Below, one piece after another: positions 41,559 through 51,045 of a stretch of 64,000 nt of DNA. The position numbers and the translations under genes were made by a program. Each line of letters starts with the position of its first letter. Position 1 is the stretch's first letter. The DNA comes from Streptomyces lydicus. GTDB taxonomy: Bacteria > Actinomycetota > Actinomycetes > Streptomycetales > Streptomycetaceae. Below the pieces are notes generated by a model. That model had not been told where the DNA came from and did no database searches. It worked only from the letters and a program-made list of their open reading frames with translations. The stretch lies in assembly GCF_000717345.1 (NCBI RefSeq), contig NZ_JNZA01000028.1, forward strand, positions 30,433 through 94,432, written 5' to 3'.

Positions 41559-43409
41559 CTACGCGCTGAGCTCGTCCTGCAGCGCCGTACGCAGCCGCGC
41601 CGCCCGCTCCGCCACCTCCGGCGGGCCCAGCTCGACGGCCCGCGCACACCAGCTCTGCGCCTCGGCGAGCGCACCGCGCCGCGCGGCGAGCAGCGCCAGC
41701 CGCAGGGCGGCCCGGCCGTGCCCGGACTCGGCGGCGCGCTGCCACCACAGGGCGGCCTCGGGGAGGCTGCCCTCGCGGGCCAGCAGCAGCCCGAGGTTGA
41801 AGGCACCGTTGCGGCTGCCGGCCTCGGCCGCCGCGCGGTACCAGTTCGCCGCCTCGACGACCTCGCCGCGGGCCGCCGCGAACATGCCGACCCGCACCTG
41901 GGCGCGGCGGTGGCCCTGCCGGGCGGCCCGCTCGTACCACTGCATGCTCTCGTCGTCCGCGGCCCGCTCGTCGTCCGCCGGGGCCGCGCCCGCCGCCGAC
42001 GCCATGCGGTCCAGCAGGTCCGCGAGCCGGAAGGCCGCCTCGGCGCTGCCGCCGCCGGCCGCGCAGCGCAGATTGCGCTCCGCGTCCCGCAGCTCGCCGT
42101 CCCGCAGCTGCACGATGGCGACCTGCAGCGCCGCCTCGGTGTGCCCGGCCGCGGCGGCCCGCTCGTACCAGGCGTGCGCCAGCCGCTCCTCGCCGCGGCC
42201 CGCGAAGAGGATGCCGAGGTTGAACGCGGCGTCCACGCTGCCCGCCTCGGCCGCCTTGGAGAACCACGGCTCGGCCCCGGAGGCGTCGCCGCGCTGCAGC
42301 AGCAGGATGGCGAGCGCGTTGGCGGCCTCGCGGTGACCCGCGTAGGCGGCCCGCCGGTACCACTGCTCGCCGCGGCCGGCCCGGCCCTGCCGGGCGCACA
42401 GCAGCCCGATGTTGTACGCGCCGTTGACGTCCCCGGCGTCCAGCGCGGCGCGGTACCAGCGCTCGGCGCTCTGGAGCTCGCCGCGCTCGGCGTGCAGCGC
42501 GCCCAGCGCGTTGGCCGCGTTGCCGTCGCCCTCCTGGGCGGCGCGTCGCCACCACTCCGCGGCGCTCTCCTCGTCACCGGCGTCCCGCAGCAGGTAGCCC
42601 AGCGCACAGGCGGCGCGCGCCTCCCCGTCCTTGGCGGCGGAGAGGTACCAGCGGCCCGCCTCCTGGACGTCGCCGCGGTCCTCCAGCAGGGCGCCCAGCT
42701 GCAGCGCGGCCCGGCGGTGCCCCCGAGCGGCGGCCTGGCGGTACCACTGCTCGGCCTCCTCCTGCTGGTTCAGCTCGCCGTACGCGGTGGCCGCCGGGCG
42801 GTCCGGGTCGCGGCCGTCCTCGATGAGCCGGGCGAGGCGGTACGCGGCCTCGCGGTGGCCGCGCTCGGCGGCGGTCCGGAACCAGCGCTCGGCGCCGATG
42901 TCACCGCGGTGCTCCAGCAGGTCGGCGAGGGCGTAGGCGCCCAGGCAGTGCCCGGACTCGGCGGACTGGCGCAGCCAGTACTCGGCGGCCGGCTCGTCGC
43001 CGCGCTCGCGGTGGTGCCGGCCGAGGGCGTGGGCCGCGGCCGCGGAGCCGGCGACGGCGGCGATCCGCCACCAGCCGGCCGCCTCGTCCCCGTAGCCGCG
43101 CTGATGGAGCAGAACGCCGAGGTTGTTGGCGGCGGCGCGGTCCCCCGCTGCGGCCGCGGAACGCAGGTGCGGTTCGGCGCCGTCGAGGTCACCGCGGCGC
43201 AGCAGCATCGCGCCGAGCGCGCTCATCGCGGCGGTGTCGCCCGCCTCGGCGGCCCGGCGGTGACCGGTCTCGGTCACCGCGTCGGACGCGTCGGCGGCCT
43301 CCGCGGCCTCCATCGCGTCCATCTGCAGCTCGGATTCGCGCCCGTCGTCGGGCGCATGCACAAACCGGTCCGTCTCCAACAACCTTGCCTTGTCCCCCAT
43401 AAGACCCAT
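41559..43409 (-). CDS. Sel1/TPR-repeat protein
   Basis: A 616-residue soluble protein built almost wholly of about fifteen Sel1-like repeats of roughly 36 residues (pattern A-x-LG-x2-L-x2-RG-x5-A-x2-W-x-RAA-x3-G), from about residue 50 to the end. Such solenoids are scaffolds for protein partners. The first 45 residues are acidic. The ATG at 43409 follows AGGTGA; an ATG three codons later is an alternative. It lies between two identical initiator tRNA genes on the same strand, so it might be read from an upstream tRNA promoter if the intervening terminator leaks. Partners unknown. Confidence 0.88.
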   Translation of the reverse strand: MGLMGDKARLLETDRFVHAPDDGRESELQMDAMEAAEAADASDAVTETGHRRAAEAGDTAAMSALGAMLLRRGDLDGAEPHLRSAAAAGDRAAANNLGVLLHQRGYGDEAAGWWRIAAVAGSAAAAHALGRHHRERGDEPAAEYWLRQSAESGHCLGAYALADLLEHRGDIGAERWFRTAAERGHREAAYRLARLIEDGRDPDRPAATAYGELNQQEEAEQWYRQAAARGHRRAALQLGALLEDRGDVQEAGRWYLSAAKDGEARAACALGYLLRDAGDEESAAEWWRRAAQEGDGNAANALGALHAERGELQSAERWYRAALDAGDVNGAYNIGLLCARQGRAGRGEQWYRRAAYAGHREAANALAILLLQRGDASGAEPWFSKAAEAGSVDAAFNLGILFAGRGEERLAHAWYERAAAAGHTEAALQVAIVQLRDGELRDAERNLRCAAGGGSAEAAFRLADLLDRMASAAGAAPADDERAADDESMQWYERAARQGHRRAQVRVGMFAAARGEVVEAANWYRAAAEAGSRNGAFNLGLLLAREGSLPEAALWWQRAAESGHGRAALRLALLAARRGALAEAQSWCARAVELGPPEVAERAARLRTALQDELSA

Positions 43410-43587
43410 CGTCGCATCACCTGTAACCCGCGTACACCTGGTATACCGCAGCCAGTGAGGTCACTTCAGCGGTTTGTCGACTTCCCGACACGACGACATG
43501 TCAAACTCAAGCACACAGGTTCCCTACATGGGCCGTGCGACCCGGCCTTGGCCGGGATCGAACCGAAACGTATGACGACGCATGACG

Positions 43588-43617
43588 AAGGCCCGGATCC
43601 CATGGAATCCGGGCCTT
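43588..43617 (-). terminator. Terminator after the second initiator tRNA gene
   Basis: A 30-base near-palindrome with arms AAGGCCCGGATC and AATCCGGGCCTT, one mismatch relative to the perfect copy at 41306-41335, 10 bases past the tRNA 3' end. Confidence 0.85.
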
Positions 43618-43627
43618 TGCCTGAGAG

Positions 43628-43701
43628 TAGCGGGGACAGGATTTGAACCTGCGACCTCTGGGTTATGAGCCCAGCGAGCTACCGAGCTGCTCCACCCCGC
43701 G
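43628..43701 (-). tRNA. Initiator tRNA-fMet (CAT), copy 2
   Basis: Identical in all 74 bases to the gene at 41346-41419, with the same C1/U72 mismatch and GGG/CCC anticodon-stem pairs. CCA is not encoded. The flanking terminator is also nearly identical. Confidence 0.95.
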
Positions 43702-43811
43702 TCGTTGTGTCCTTAACGTATCACGGTGCCGGGCCACCCCCGCACCGCCGTGGCCGTGCGGCCACCGGTTCGCACCGGCGGCCGCACGGCCGGCCTGACG
43801 TCGCCGACGGC

Positions 43812-46697
43812 TCAGCCGCCCGTCTTGCCGGCCTTCTCGGACGCCTTGGCGGCCCGGTCCAGCGCCGCCTTCAGCTTCTTCTTGGCCTCGTCGTACGCCG
43901 CCAGGTCACGCCGCCCGAGGGCCTTCTCGCCCTCGTCGTACGCCTTCTCGGCGTCGGACAGCGCCTGCTGCACCGACTGGTCGGCCGGCGGCTGCTTGCC
44001 GGTGTCGCCGCCGGGCGGGGTCTCCGTGCCGGTGCTGGGCGCCTTCTTGCCGAAGACCACGTCGAGCGCGTCCTTGAGGGAGTCCTCCAGGACGGGCTTG
44101 TTGTCGCCGTAGCTGACCAACACCTTCTTCAGCAACGGGTAGTTGGTGTTGGCGCCGCGCAGGTACACCGGTTCGACGTAGAGCAGCCCGCCGTCCAGCG
44201 GCACCGTCAGCAGATTGCCGTACTCGATTTCCGAGTCGCCGAACTTCTTGAGGATGTTGAGCTCGTTGGCGATGGCCGGATCGGAGTTGAACTTCGACTG
44301 CACCAGCTGGGGGCCGGGCACCGGTGTCTCCGACGGGAGCTTCAGCAGTCTGATCCTGCCGTAGTCGCCGCTGGTGGCGTTGGCGTCGACCGACATGAAC
44401 GCCCCGAGGTTCTCCCGCTTGTTGGGCGTGAACGTCGTCGTCAGCGAGAAGGACTGGTCCTTCTGGTCCGGCATCTTCATGCTCAGGTAGTACGGCGGCA
44501 CCGCGTTGCCCGACTTGGTCGTCGGGTCGCTGGGGATCTGCCAGCGCTCGGATCCGGTGTAGAAGGTCCCCGGGTCCGTGACGTGGTACGTGGTCAGCAG
44601 CTGGCGCTGCACCTTGAACAGGTCCTGCGGGTAGCGCAGGTGCTCCTTGAGCGACCCGCTTATCGCGCTCTTCTTCTCGACCGTGCCGGGGAACGCCTTC
44701 ATCCAGGTCTTGAGGACCGGGTCCTTCTCGTCCCACTGGTAGAGCTTGACCGAGCCGTCGTAGGCGTCGACCGTCGCCTTGACGGAGTTGCGGATGTAGT
44801 TGACCTGGTTCTGCTGGGCCACCACCGCCCGCTGCCCGTCGGTGAGCGAGTCGGCGGTGGTGTCGCCGAGCGTGGTGCGCGAGGCGTACGGGTAGCCGTT
44901 GCTCGTGGTGTAGGCGTCCACGATCCACTTGATGCGGCCGTCGATGACCGCCGGGTAGGCGTCGCCGTCGATGGTCAGCCACGGGGCGACGGCTTCGACG
45001 CGGTCCTTGGGCGTGCGGTTGTACAGGATCCGCGAGCCGTCGCCGATGGCGCCGGAGTAGAGGATCTGCGGCTCCCCGAACGCCACCGCGTAGGCCGCGC
45101 GGTTGACCGGGTTGGAGAGGCTGACGCCGCTGCCGCCCCGGTAGCTGTAGCTCTTCTCGCTGCCCTCGTCGGAGTAGTCCAGTTCCTTCTGGGGGCCGCC
45201 GACGATGGAGTACTGCGTGGTCTTCTCGCCGTAGTACACCCGCTGCTGGTAGTCGGGGAGCTGCCCCTTGGAGGGCAGGTCCGACTCGGTGTACTGCGGG
45301 CCGCCGCCCTCGGCGGTCTCCGTGCCCTTGGCCGCGACCGCGCCGTAGCCGTGGGTGTACTTGAAGTGGTCGTTGATCCAGTTGCGCTCGGGGATACCGG
45401 CGATGTTCAGCTCACGCAGGCCGATCACGGTGTCCTGCTCGGCACCGTCCTGGTCCTTGTACCGGTCCACGTCGAGGGTCGAGGGGAACTGGTAGTAGCC
45501 CTTGACCTGCTGCTGTTGCTGGAAGGCCGGCGAGACCACGTTCGGGTCGAGCAGCCGCAGACTGGCCGTGGTGTCGGCGTCGTCCCGCAGCCGCTGGCTG
45601 TCCGCCTTGCCGGTGGGCTTGTAGTTGCCCTTGTACGGCGTGACCTGGGAATCCTGGATGTCGTACGCGTCCCGGGTCGCCTTGATGTTCTGCTTGATGT
45701 ACGGCGCTTCCTTGGCCTGCTCGTTCGGCTGGACCTGGAACTTCTGCACGATGGCGGGATACAGCCCGCCGATCAGGATCGCGGAGAGCACCATCAGGCC
45801 GAAGCCGATCACCGGCAGCTGCCAGGTGCGCCGCCACAGCGTCGCGAAGAACAGCACCGCGCAGATCGCCGCGATGAAGAACAGAATCGTCTTCGCCGGG
45901 AGATAGGCGTTGGCGTCCACATAACGCAGGCCCGTCCAGTTGTCGGCCGACTTCAGGCCGCTGGACTTGACCGCGAGTCCGTACCGGTCGAGCCAGTACG
46001 CGATCGCCTTCAGCGAGACGAACAGGCCCAGCAGCACCGACAGATGACCGGTGGCCGCGGCCGTCGCCCGCGATCCCGGGCTCGTCAGCCGCAGCCCGCC
46101 GTAGAGGTAGTGCGTCAGCGCCGCGGCGACCAGGCACAGCACGGCGCAGGCGAAGCCGAAGCTCAACAGGAAGCGGTACCAGGGCAGATCGAAGGCGTAG
46201 AACGAGACGTCCATGCCGAACTGCGGGTCCGTCTTGCCGAACGAGACGCCGTTGACCCACTGCAGCCACGTGCGCCACTCACCGTAAGCCGAGGCACCGG
46301 CGATCAGCCCGATCACGGCGGTGATCGCGATCAGCGCCCACTTCTTGAACGGCGCGATGCTCATCCGGTAGCGGTCCAGGCTCTGCTGCTCCATGGACAT
46401 CGCGCTCAGCGGCGGCCGCAGCCGGTGCGCCAGCCAGATGTTGAGGCCGACGGCCAGCGCCATGAGGACGCCGAAGACGGCGAAGAGGCCGATCTTCGTC
46501 CACAGGGTGGTGGTGAAGACCGACGAGTACTTGACCGAGCGATACCAGAGCCAATCGGTCCAGAACCCCGAAAACATCACAAAGAGCATGGCCAGTACGG
46601 CCAGCACACCCAGTGTCATCAACAGGGTCCGGATCCGCCGCGAAGGTCGGCCGACTCTGATCCGTGGCCCTGTGGGGCCTGAGCCGCGGTCCGGCAT
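43812..46697 (-). CDS. UPF0182 family large membrane protein
   Basis: A 961-residue protein with about seven helices in the first 320 residues, a long extracytoplasmic domain, and an Ala/Lys-rich helical C-terminus ([20 protein letters not shown]). The UPF0182 family is conserved across Actinobacteria and some cyanobacteria with no settled function. The start MPDRGSG (46697) is typical of the family although its ribosome site is weak; a GTG at 46718 is the alternative. A 130-base gap leads to the divergent PPA1309-like gene. Confidence 0.9.
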   Translation of the reverse strand: MPDRGSGPTGPRIRVGRPSRRIRTLLMTLGVLAVLAMLFVMFSGFWTDWLWYRSVKYSSVFTTTLWTKIGLFAVFGVLMALAVGLNIWLAHRLRPPLSAMSMEQQSLDRYRMSIAPFKKWALIAITAVIGLIAGASAYGEWRTWLQWVNGVSFGKTDPQFGMDVSFYAFDLPWYRFLLSFGFACAVLCLVAAALTHYLYGGLRLTSPGSRATAAATGHLSVLLGLFVSLKAIAYWLDRYGLAVKSSGLKSADNWTGLRYVDANAYLPAKTILFFIAAICAVLFFATLWRRTWQLPVIGFGLMVLSAILIGGLYPAIVQKFQVQPNEQAKEAPYIKQNIKATRDAYDIQDSQVTPYKGNYKPTGKADSQRLRDDADTTASLRLLDPNVVSPAFQQQQQVKGYYQFPSTLDVDRYKDQDGAEQDTVIGLRELNIAGIPERNWINDHFKYTHGYGAVAAKGTETAEGGGPQYTESDLPSKGQLPDYQQRVYYGEKTTQYSIVGGPQKELDYSDEGSEKSYSYRGGSGVSLSNPVNRAAYAVAFGEPQILYSGAIGDGSRILYNRTPKDRVEAVAPWLTIDGDAYPAVIDGRIKWIVDAYTTSNGYPYASRTTLGDTTADSLTDGQRAVVAQQNQVNYIRNSVKATVDAYDGSVKLYQWDEKDPVLKTWMKAFPGTVEKKSAISGSLKEHLRYPQDLFKVQRQLLTTYHVTDPGTFYTGSERWQIPSDPTTKSGNAVPPYYLSMKMPDQKDQSFSLTTTFTPNKRENLGAFMSVDANATSGDYGRIRLLKLPSETPVPGPQLVQSKFNSDPAIANELNILKKFGDSEIEYGNLLTVPLDGGLLYVEPVYLRGANTNYPLLKKVLVSYGDNKPVLEDSLKDALDVVFGKKAPSTGTETPPGGDTGKQPPADQSVQQALSDAEKAYDEGEKALGRRDLAAYDEAKKKLKAALDRAAKASEKAGKTGG

Positions 46698-46824
46698 CTG
46701 GAAAGCCAAGGTGCGCACCTCGAAGTTCGCTGTCGTGTGGAGCAGGCCCCGCGATCGTAGGACCCACTGATGCAACTTACGAAGGCTTTACTCGGTTCCC
46801 GCTTTCCGGGGTGGACAAGGCACG

Positions 46825-47388
46825 ATGTTGAGCATGACCAACCTCCCCGTTGACGGCACCCCCCTCGCCGCCGACCCGCTGACCCGCGCGGTACTCGAAA
46901 TCGACGAGTACGCCGCCGGACTCGGCTGGGATCAGCCCGCCCGACTGTTCGCCCTCGTCGACTCCGCCAAGCTGCGCGAGCAGGAACCCTCGCTCGCCGC
47001 TCAGCTCGGCATCGACGACTCCACCACCGCTTCCCTGACCCCCGTGGAGCAGGACGAGATCCCGGCCGAGGTGCCGCTGGACGAGTTCCTGGCCACCATC
47101 GCCTGGCCGGACGCCGTCGCCGGCTGCGCCCTGACCGTGGAGCGGCTGATGCTGCCGCCGTCCGCCGAGGACTCCGAGCCCGCGGGCATGGACGAGGCCC
47201 AGCTCGCCAAGTGGGTCGCCGGGCACCCGGACCGCCAGGAGGTCCGGATGACGGTGGCCGTGCTGCGCGACGGCCGGCGCGAGTCGGCGCTGCGGCTGCG
47301 CGAGAAGGACTCCACGGCCGAGGTGCTCACCGGGGCGGCGCTCGTGCCGGGCCTGGCCGAAGCCCTCGCCACGACCTTCGAGAGCTGA
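46825..47388 (+). CDS. PPA1309 family protein of unknown function
   Basis: A 187-residue acidic cytosolic protein of the actinobacterial PPA1309 family (LAADPLTRAVLEIDEYAAGL near the start; TVAVLRDGRRESALRLREKD near the end). No catalytic motif is apparent. It may start at 46825 or at the ATG at 46834 (MTNLPVDG). It lies convergent to the PDZ protease gene and divergent from UPF0182; this pairing is a conserved actinobacterial feature. Confidence 0.85.
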   Translation: MLSMTNLPVDGTPLAADPLTRAVLEIDEYAAGLGWDQPARLFALVDSAKLREQEPSLAAQLGIDDSTTASLTPVEQDEIPAEVPLDEFLATIAWPDAVAGCALTVERLMLPPSAEDSEPAGMDEAQLAKWVAGHPDRQEVRMTVAVLRDGRRESALRLREKDSTAEVLTGAALVPGLAEALATTFES

Positions 47389-47449
47389 CCGGCGGTACGC
47401 CTTCCCGCCGCGGCCCCGAGGGGCGGCGGCGGGTCCCGCCGGGCCCTGC

Positions 47450-47501
47450 GTACGGGCCCGGCGGATCTGTGTACGGGCCCGGCAGACCTGCGTACGGGCC
47501 C
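47450..47501. repeat. Short tandem repeat between convergent genes
   Basis: Two and a half copies of a 21-bp unit beginning GTACGGGCCCGGC (47450-47470, 47471-47491, partial from 47492). It occupies the space between two convergent genes and reaches the stop codon of the protease gene. Confidence 0.75.
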
Positions 47502-48598
47502 TACGACCGGCCGGCCGGGCTGCAGCTCGGCAGGTCGGCGAGGTCGCCCTTGCGGATCTTGTCGAGCGCCTTGACGGCATCGCCGATGGTGTCGACCTTG
47601 ACCAGGCGGAGCCCGGCCGGGGTGTCCTTCGCGGCGGTGGCGCAGTTGTCCTTGGGCGTCAGGAAGAACTCCGCGCCCTTGTCGCGCGCGCCGACGGTCT
47701 TCATCGAAATGCCGCCGATCGGGCCGACCTTGCCCTTGTCGTCGATGGTGCCCGTACCGGCCACGAACCTGCCGCCGGTCATGTCCCCCGGCGTGAGCTT
47801 GTCGACGATGCCGAGCGCGAACATCAGCCCGGCGCTCGGGCCGCCCACATCGGCCAGCTTGACGTCGATGGGGAACGGGAAGAGGTGGTCCACGCCGGCC
47901 TGGATGCCGACGATGGCGCGGCCGTCCGGCGCCTTCTGCGTCGGGATCGACACCTGCTTCTCGCCGCCCGCGGGCTTCTTGCCCTGCTTCTCCGCCGCGG
48001 CCGCGACCTTGACGGGGATGATCGTGAAGACGACCTGCTCGCCCGGCTTGTGCTTGGTCACGAGCTTGGCGACGTCACCGGCCTGCTTGACCTCCGTGCC
48101 GTCCACCGCCTTGATCACATCGCCGGCGTGCAGCCGCCCGTCGGCCGGCTTGTCCTTGACGACGGTGCCGACGACGGTCTGCCCGGCCACCGGGATGTGC
48201 AGTTGGTTCAGGGCGGCGGCCTTGGCGCTCTCCTGGGACTGGCTGAACTCCTCGGCGTTCTCCTGGTCGGCCTGCTCGGCCGTCTGTCCCTCGGGGTAGA
48301 GCGTCTTGTGCGGCACCACGGCGTTGTCGTGGTCCAGCCAGCCGTAGACCGCCTCGAAGAGGTTCATCCGGTAGTCGGGGCCGGTGACCCGGACGGTGGT
48401 CATGTTGAGGTGACCGGTCGTCGGGTACGTCTTGCGCCCGGAGATCTGCAGTACCGGCTCGCCGTCGTGCTCACCGAGCGTGTTGACCGTCGGTCCCGGC
48501 GACATCTCGGAGTACGGCACGGGAATCAGTACCCCGGCGCAGAGCAGCGCGATCAGCATCAGGGTCGAGGCGAGCAGCGTCGCGGTGCGGCGTGGCAT
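47501..48598 (-). CDS. PDZ-domain Lon-like serine protease (YlbL-type)
   Basis: A 365-residue protein with an N-terminal membrane anchor, a PDZ domain (about 145-215; GDVIKAVDGTEVKQAGDV) and a C-terminal S16 Lon-type proteolytic domain. The catalytic serine is in DVGGPSAGLMFAL and the lysine in GGISMKTVGA. It acts outside the membrane, facing the cell wall side. YlbL-type proteases are linked to cell division checkpoints in Bacillus; the role here is unknown. The start at 48598 lacks a good ribosome site. A paralogous order next to UPF0182 is shared with mycobacteria. Confidence 0.92.
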   Translation of the reverse strand: MPRRTATLLASTLMLIALLCAGVLIPVPYSEMSPGPTVNTLGEHDGEPVLQISGRKTYPTTGHLNMTTVRVTGPDYRMNLFEAVYGWLDHDNAVVPHKTLYPEGQTAEQADQENAEEFSQSQESAKAAALNQLHIPVAGQTVVGTVVKDKPADGRLHAGDVIKAVDGTEVKQAGDVAKLVTKHKPGEQVVFTIIPVKVAAAAEKQGKKPAGGEKQVSIPTQKAPDGRAIVGIQAGVDHLFPFPIDVKLADVGGPSAGLMFALGIVDKLTPGDMTGGRFVAGTGTIDDKGKVGPIGGISMKTVGARDKGAEFFLTPKDNCATAAKDTPAGLRLVKVDTIGDAVKALDKIRKGDLADLPSCSPAGRS

Positions 48599-48724
48599 GG
48601 AACGACAGTACGGGACGGGTATGACAACCGGCCCGCGGGGCCGTCCGTACGGGGGCGCACAGCCACCCGCCCTCGGGCACGGCACACCGAGCCGGCCGTG
48701 CCACCGCGTACGGCCGGGCGAACG

Positions 48725-48916
48725 TCAGGCGGAGTCCGACGCGGCCCGGACAGGTTCGGAAGCGGGATGTTCTTTTTCCATCGCGTCCCGGAACCGGGCA
48801 TAGCCCGCGAGTTCCGCGACGTCCCCGGCCTTGCGGTTCCGCAGGGCCCAGGTGCTCCACAGCGCGGCCACCACCCCGGCACCCACCGGAATCAGCAACC
48901 AGAGGAGCGCACCCAT
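48725..48916 (-). CDS. Small single-helix membrane protein
   Basis: A 63-residue protein with one helix at about 4-24 (LLWLLIPVGAGVVAALW) and a charged tail (KAGDVAELAGYARFRDAMEK). GGGAGG lies six bases before the ATG at 48916, which supports translation. Conserved hypothetical in Streptomyces; function unknown. Confidence 0.75.
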   Translation of the reverse strand: MGALLWLLIPVGAGVVAALWSTWALRNRKAGDVAELAGYARFRDAMEKEHPASEPVRAASDSA

Positions 48917-49096
48917 CAGCGACCTCCCAACCCCTTGTACGACCGCGATCGACGAATAAGCAGATTAACCATCTACCAGGTCAACGCTTATGCCAGGGGG
49001 CCGGTTACGCAACCGGGAACTTCCGGAACACAATGCACCGGTACGGCTCCGCACCCGGGAGTTACTCCCCTGGTGCAGGGGCTCCTACCCGGAACT

Positions 49097-49579
49097 TCAG
49101 CACGCTCCCACCCATTCCTCGGTTCCGTCCGAGAACGTCTGGTGCTTCCAGATCGGCACCTCGTGCTTGAGGTCGTCGATCATCCGGCGGCAGGCGTCGA
49201 ACGCCTCGCCCCGGTGCGGGCAGGAGACCGCCACGACGACGGCCAGATCACCGATGCGCAGCTCGCCCACCCGGTGGACGGCAGCCAGCGCCCGCACGGG
49301 GAAGTCCGCGACGACCTTCTCGGCGATCCGGCGCATCTCCGCCACGGCGGTCGGGTGCGCGGAGTAGCCGAGGCCCTCGACGTCGGCGCCGTTGTCGTGC
49401 GAGCGGACCGTGCCCACGAAAAGGGCCGTGCCGCCGGCCGCCGCGTCGCCCACGGCGGCGAACACCTCGTCCACGGACAGCGCGCTGTCGCGGATCTCCA
49501 GGAGCCGGATGGGGTCCGCCGCGGCCCGCTCACCGGGGTGGTCGCGGCCGGGGGTCGAGTCAGAAGGCGTGCCAGACAT
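49097..49579 (-). CDS. moaE: Molybdopterin synthase catalytic subunit
   Basis: A 160-residue MoaE, which with MoaD inserts sulphur into precursor Z to make molybdopterin. The family core runs LFVGTVRSHDNGADVEGLGY ... HRVGELRIGD ... HRGEAFDACR ... PIWKHQTF, with the active-site lysine in the last. The first 25 residues are non-conserved. The ATG at 49579 is only two bases from GGAGG, so initiation could occur slightly differently. No moaD or other mo gene is adjacent. Confidence 0.93.
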   Translation of the reverse strand: MSGTPSDSTPGRDHPGERAAADPIRLLEIRDSALSVDEVFAAVGDAAAGGTALFVGTVRSHDNGADVEGLGYSAHPTAVAEMRRIAEKVVADFPVRALAAVHRVGELRIGDLAVVVAVSCPHRGEAFDACRRMIDDLKHEVPIWKHQTFSDGTEEWVGAC

Positions 49580-49702
49580 GCCTCCATCGTGCCGTACGCG
49601 CACCCGCGGCGGAATGGCCGTTTCCACCGGTCGTCCCGCCCCCGGTATGGAGACTTCTCCAGCCCCCCGGAAACCGGCCCGGCCCGGCCGGCCCGCTGCC
49701 GC

Positions 49703-50854
49703 TCAGATGCGACGGCGGGCCTTACGGGCGCGCCGCACGAGAGCGGCGGTGCCCAGCAGGGCGACGGTCGCGCCGGCGGCGCCCGCGGCGGTGGCGTCCT
49801 TGCGGCCCAGTCGGCGGCCGGCGACGGTGTGGCGGCCGGCGACCTCCTCCAGCAGCTCGGCGAGCACCTCCTCGTTCGTCCACCGGGGCCGCCAGCCCGC
49901 CTCGTGCAGCCGGCTGCCGCTGACCACCCACGGATGCATGGTGTACGCGAGGTCCCCGGCGGGCGACGGGGTCAGCCCGATGCGGTGCAGGCGGGCGGCG
50001 GCGCCGAGGGCCACCGAGGACGGCAGCTCCATGCGCCGGATCCCGGACAGCTCCTCGACCTCCTCCTGCTCCAGCCAGCCGTCGCAGCCCACCGCCAGCT
50101 CCCCGTCGACCTTCTCCAGCGCCGCGTACTCCAGGGCGCTGACCAGGTCCTCGACGTGGCAGAACTGCCAGGCGGGCCGGGATCCGGCGACGACCAGCAG
50201 GCGGGGCGATTCGAAGTAGCGGGTCAGCGCGGTGTCGGTGCCGCCCACCAGGACGGCGGGGCGCAGAACAGTGACGTTCAGGCCGGGGTGTGCGCGGGGC
50301 GCGCGGCGCGCGAGGTGCTCGATCTCCAGGAGGTCGCCGACGCCGGTGGCGTCCGCGGTGGCCCGCAGCTCGGCGTCCTCGGCCAGCGGCACGTCGTTGT
50401 CGGGCAGCGCCCCGTAGACCATGGCGGAGGTGCACAGCACCACCCGGTGGACGCCGGCGGCCGCGGCGGCGGTCAGCACGGTCTGGGTGCCGCGCACGTT
50501 GTAGGCGGTGCGCGCGGTGGCGTCGGTCTCCAGGTCGAGGTCGAGCGCAAGGTGGACGACGACGTCCACGCCGCGCAGCTTGTCGGCGATGGCGGGGTCG
50601 CGTACATCCAGGACGTGCCAGTGCGCACCGGCGACGTCGCCGCGCCGCTCGTCGAGCGCCACCACCTCCTTGACCTCGTCGGAGTCGACCAGGGCACGGG
50701 TGAGCTGCGCGCCGACGCCGGAGGCGGCGCCGGTGACGGCGACGACGGGCCGGCGCAGCGGCCGGTCCGGGGCGCCGCCCGCGGTGTCGCCTGTCTTCTC
50801 GGTCTGGGCCGCAGCGTTTCGCGCTGCGCGAACGGTCGGATCTGGGGAACTCAC
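49703..50854 (-). CDS. NAD-dependent epimerase/extended SDR protein
   Basis: A 383-residue extended SDR. The NAD motif is TGAASGVGAQL (about 41-51), YGALPDN at the family YxxxK region is imperfect, and NVRGTQTVLTAAAAAGVHRV is typical. The C-terminus is a basic helix (RRARKARRRI), perhaps membrane-associated with the preceding hydrophobic AAGAAGATVALLGTAALV. The GTG at 50854 follows GGAG by six bases. It may be transcribed with moaE after a 123-base gap. Substrate unknown. Confidence 0.86.
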   Translation of the reverse strand: MSSPDPTVRAARNAAAQTEKTGDTAGGAPDRPLRRPVVAVTGAASGVGAQLTRALVDSDEVKEVVALDERRGDVAGAHWHVLDVRDPAIADKLRGVDVVVHLALDLDLETDATARTAYNVRGTQTVLTAAAAAGVHRVVLCTSAMVYGALPDNDVPLAEDAELRATADATGVGDLLEIEHLARRAPRAHPGLNVTVLRPAVLVGGTDTALTRYFESPRLLVVAGSRPAWQFCHVEDLVSALEYAALEKVDGELAVGCDGWLEQEEVEELSGIRRMELPSSVALGAAARLHRIGLTPSPAGDLAYTMHPWVVSGSRLHEAGWRPRWTNEEVLAELLEEVAGRHTVAGRRLGRKDATAAGAAGATVALLGTAALVRRARKARRRI

Positions 50855-51045
50855 CGGGCGTCTCCAGCGGTTGTCTTCAGTACGGGCGCGTGCTGACGCG
50901 TCCGCACCAGGTGGCTCCATCCTGCCGCAGCCACCGGGCCAGCGAAGCACCGAGCCCCGAAGCGGTCCGGGTGTCTACGCTGGAGGTGATGTCGGGCAGC
51001 CGCCGTCGGCCACCTGGTCGGCGGCCCTACGAGCCGAGGAAACCC

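Noticed and set aside
41306..43701. tRNA genes as integration sites of a mobile element
   Set aside because: The tRNA copies are complete and there is no integrase, excisionase or phage gene between them; the enclosed Sel1 gene has ordinary composition.
43665..46682. A 1005-codon open frame on the plus strand
   Set aside because: It is antisense to the UPF0182 gene; its Val/Gly/Arg/Leu-rich translation is typical of shadow frames in GC-rich DNA and matches no family.
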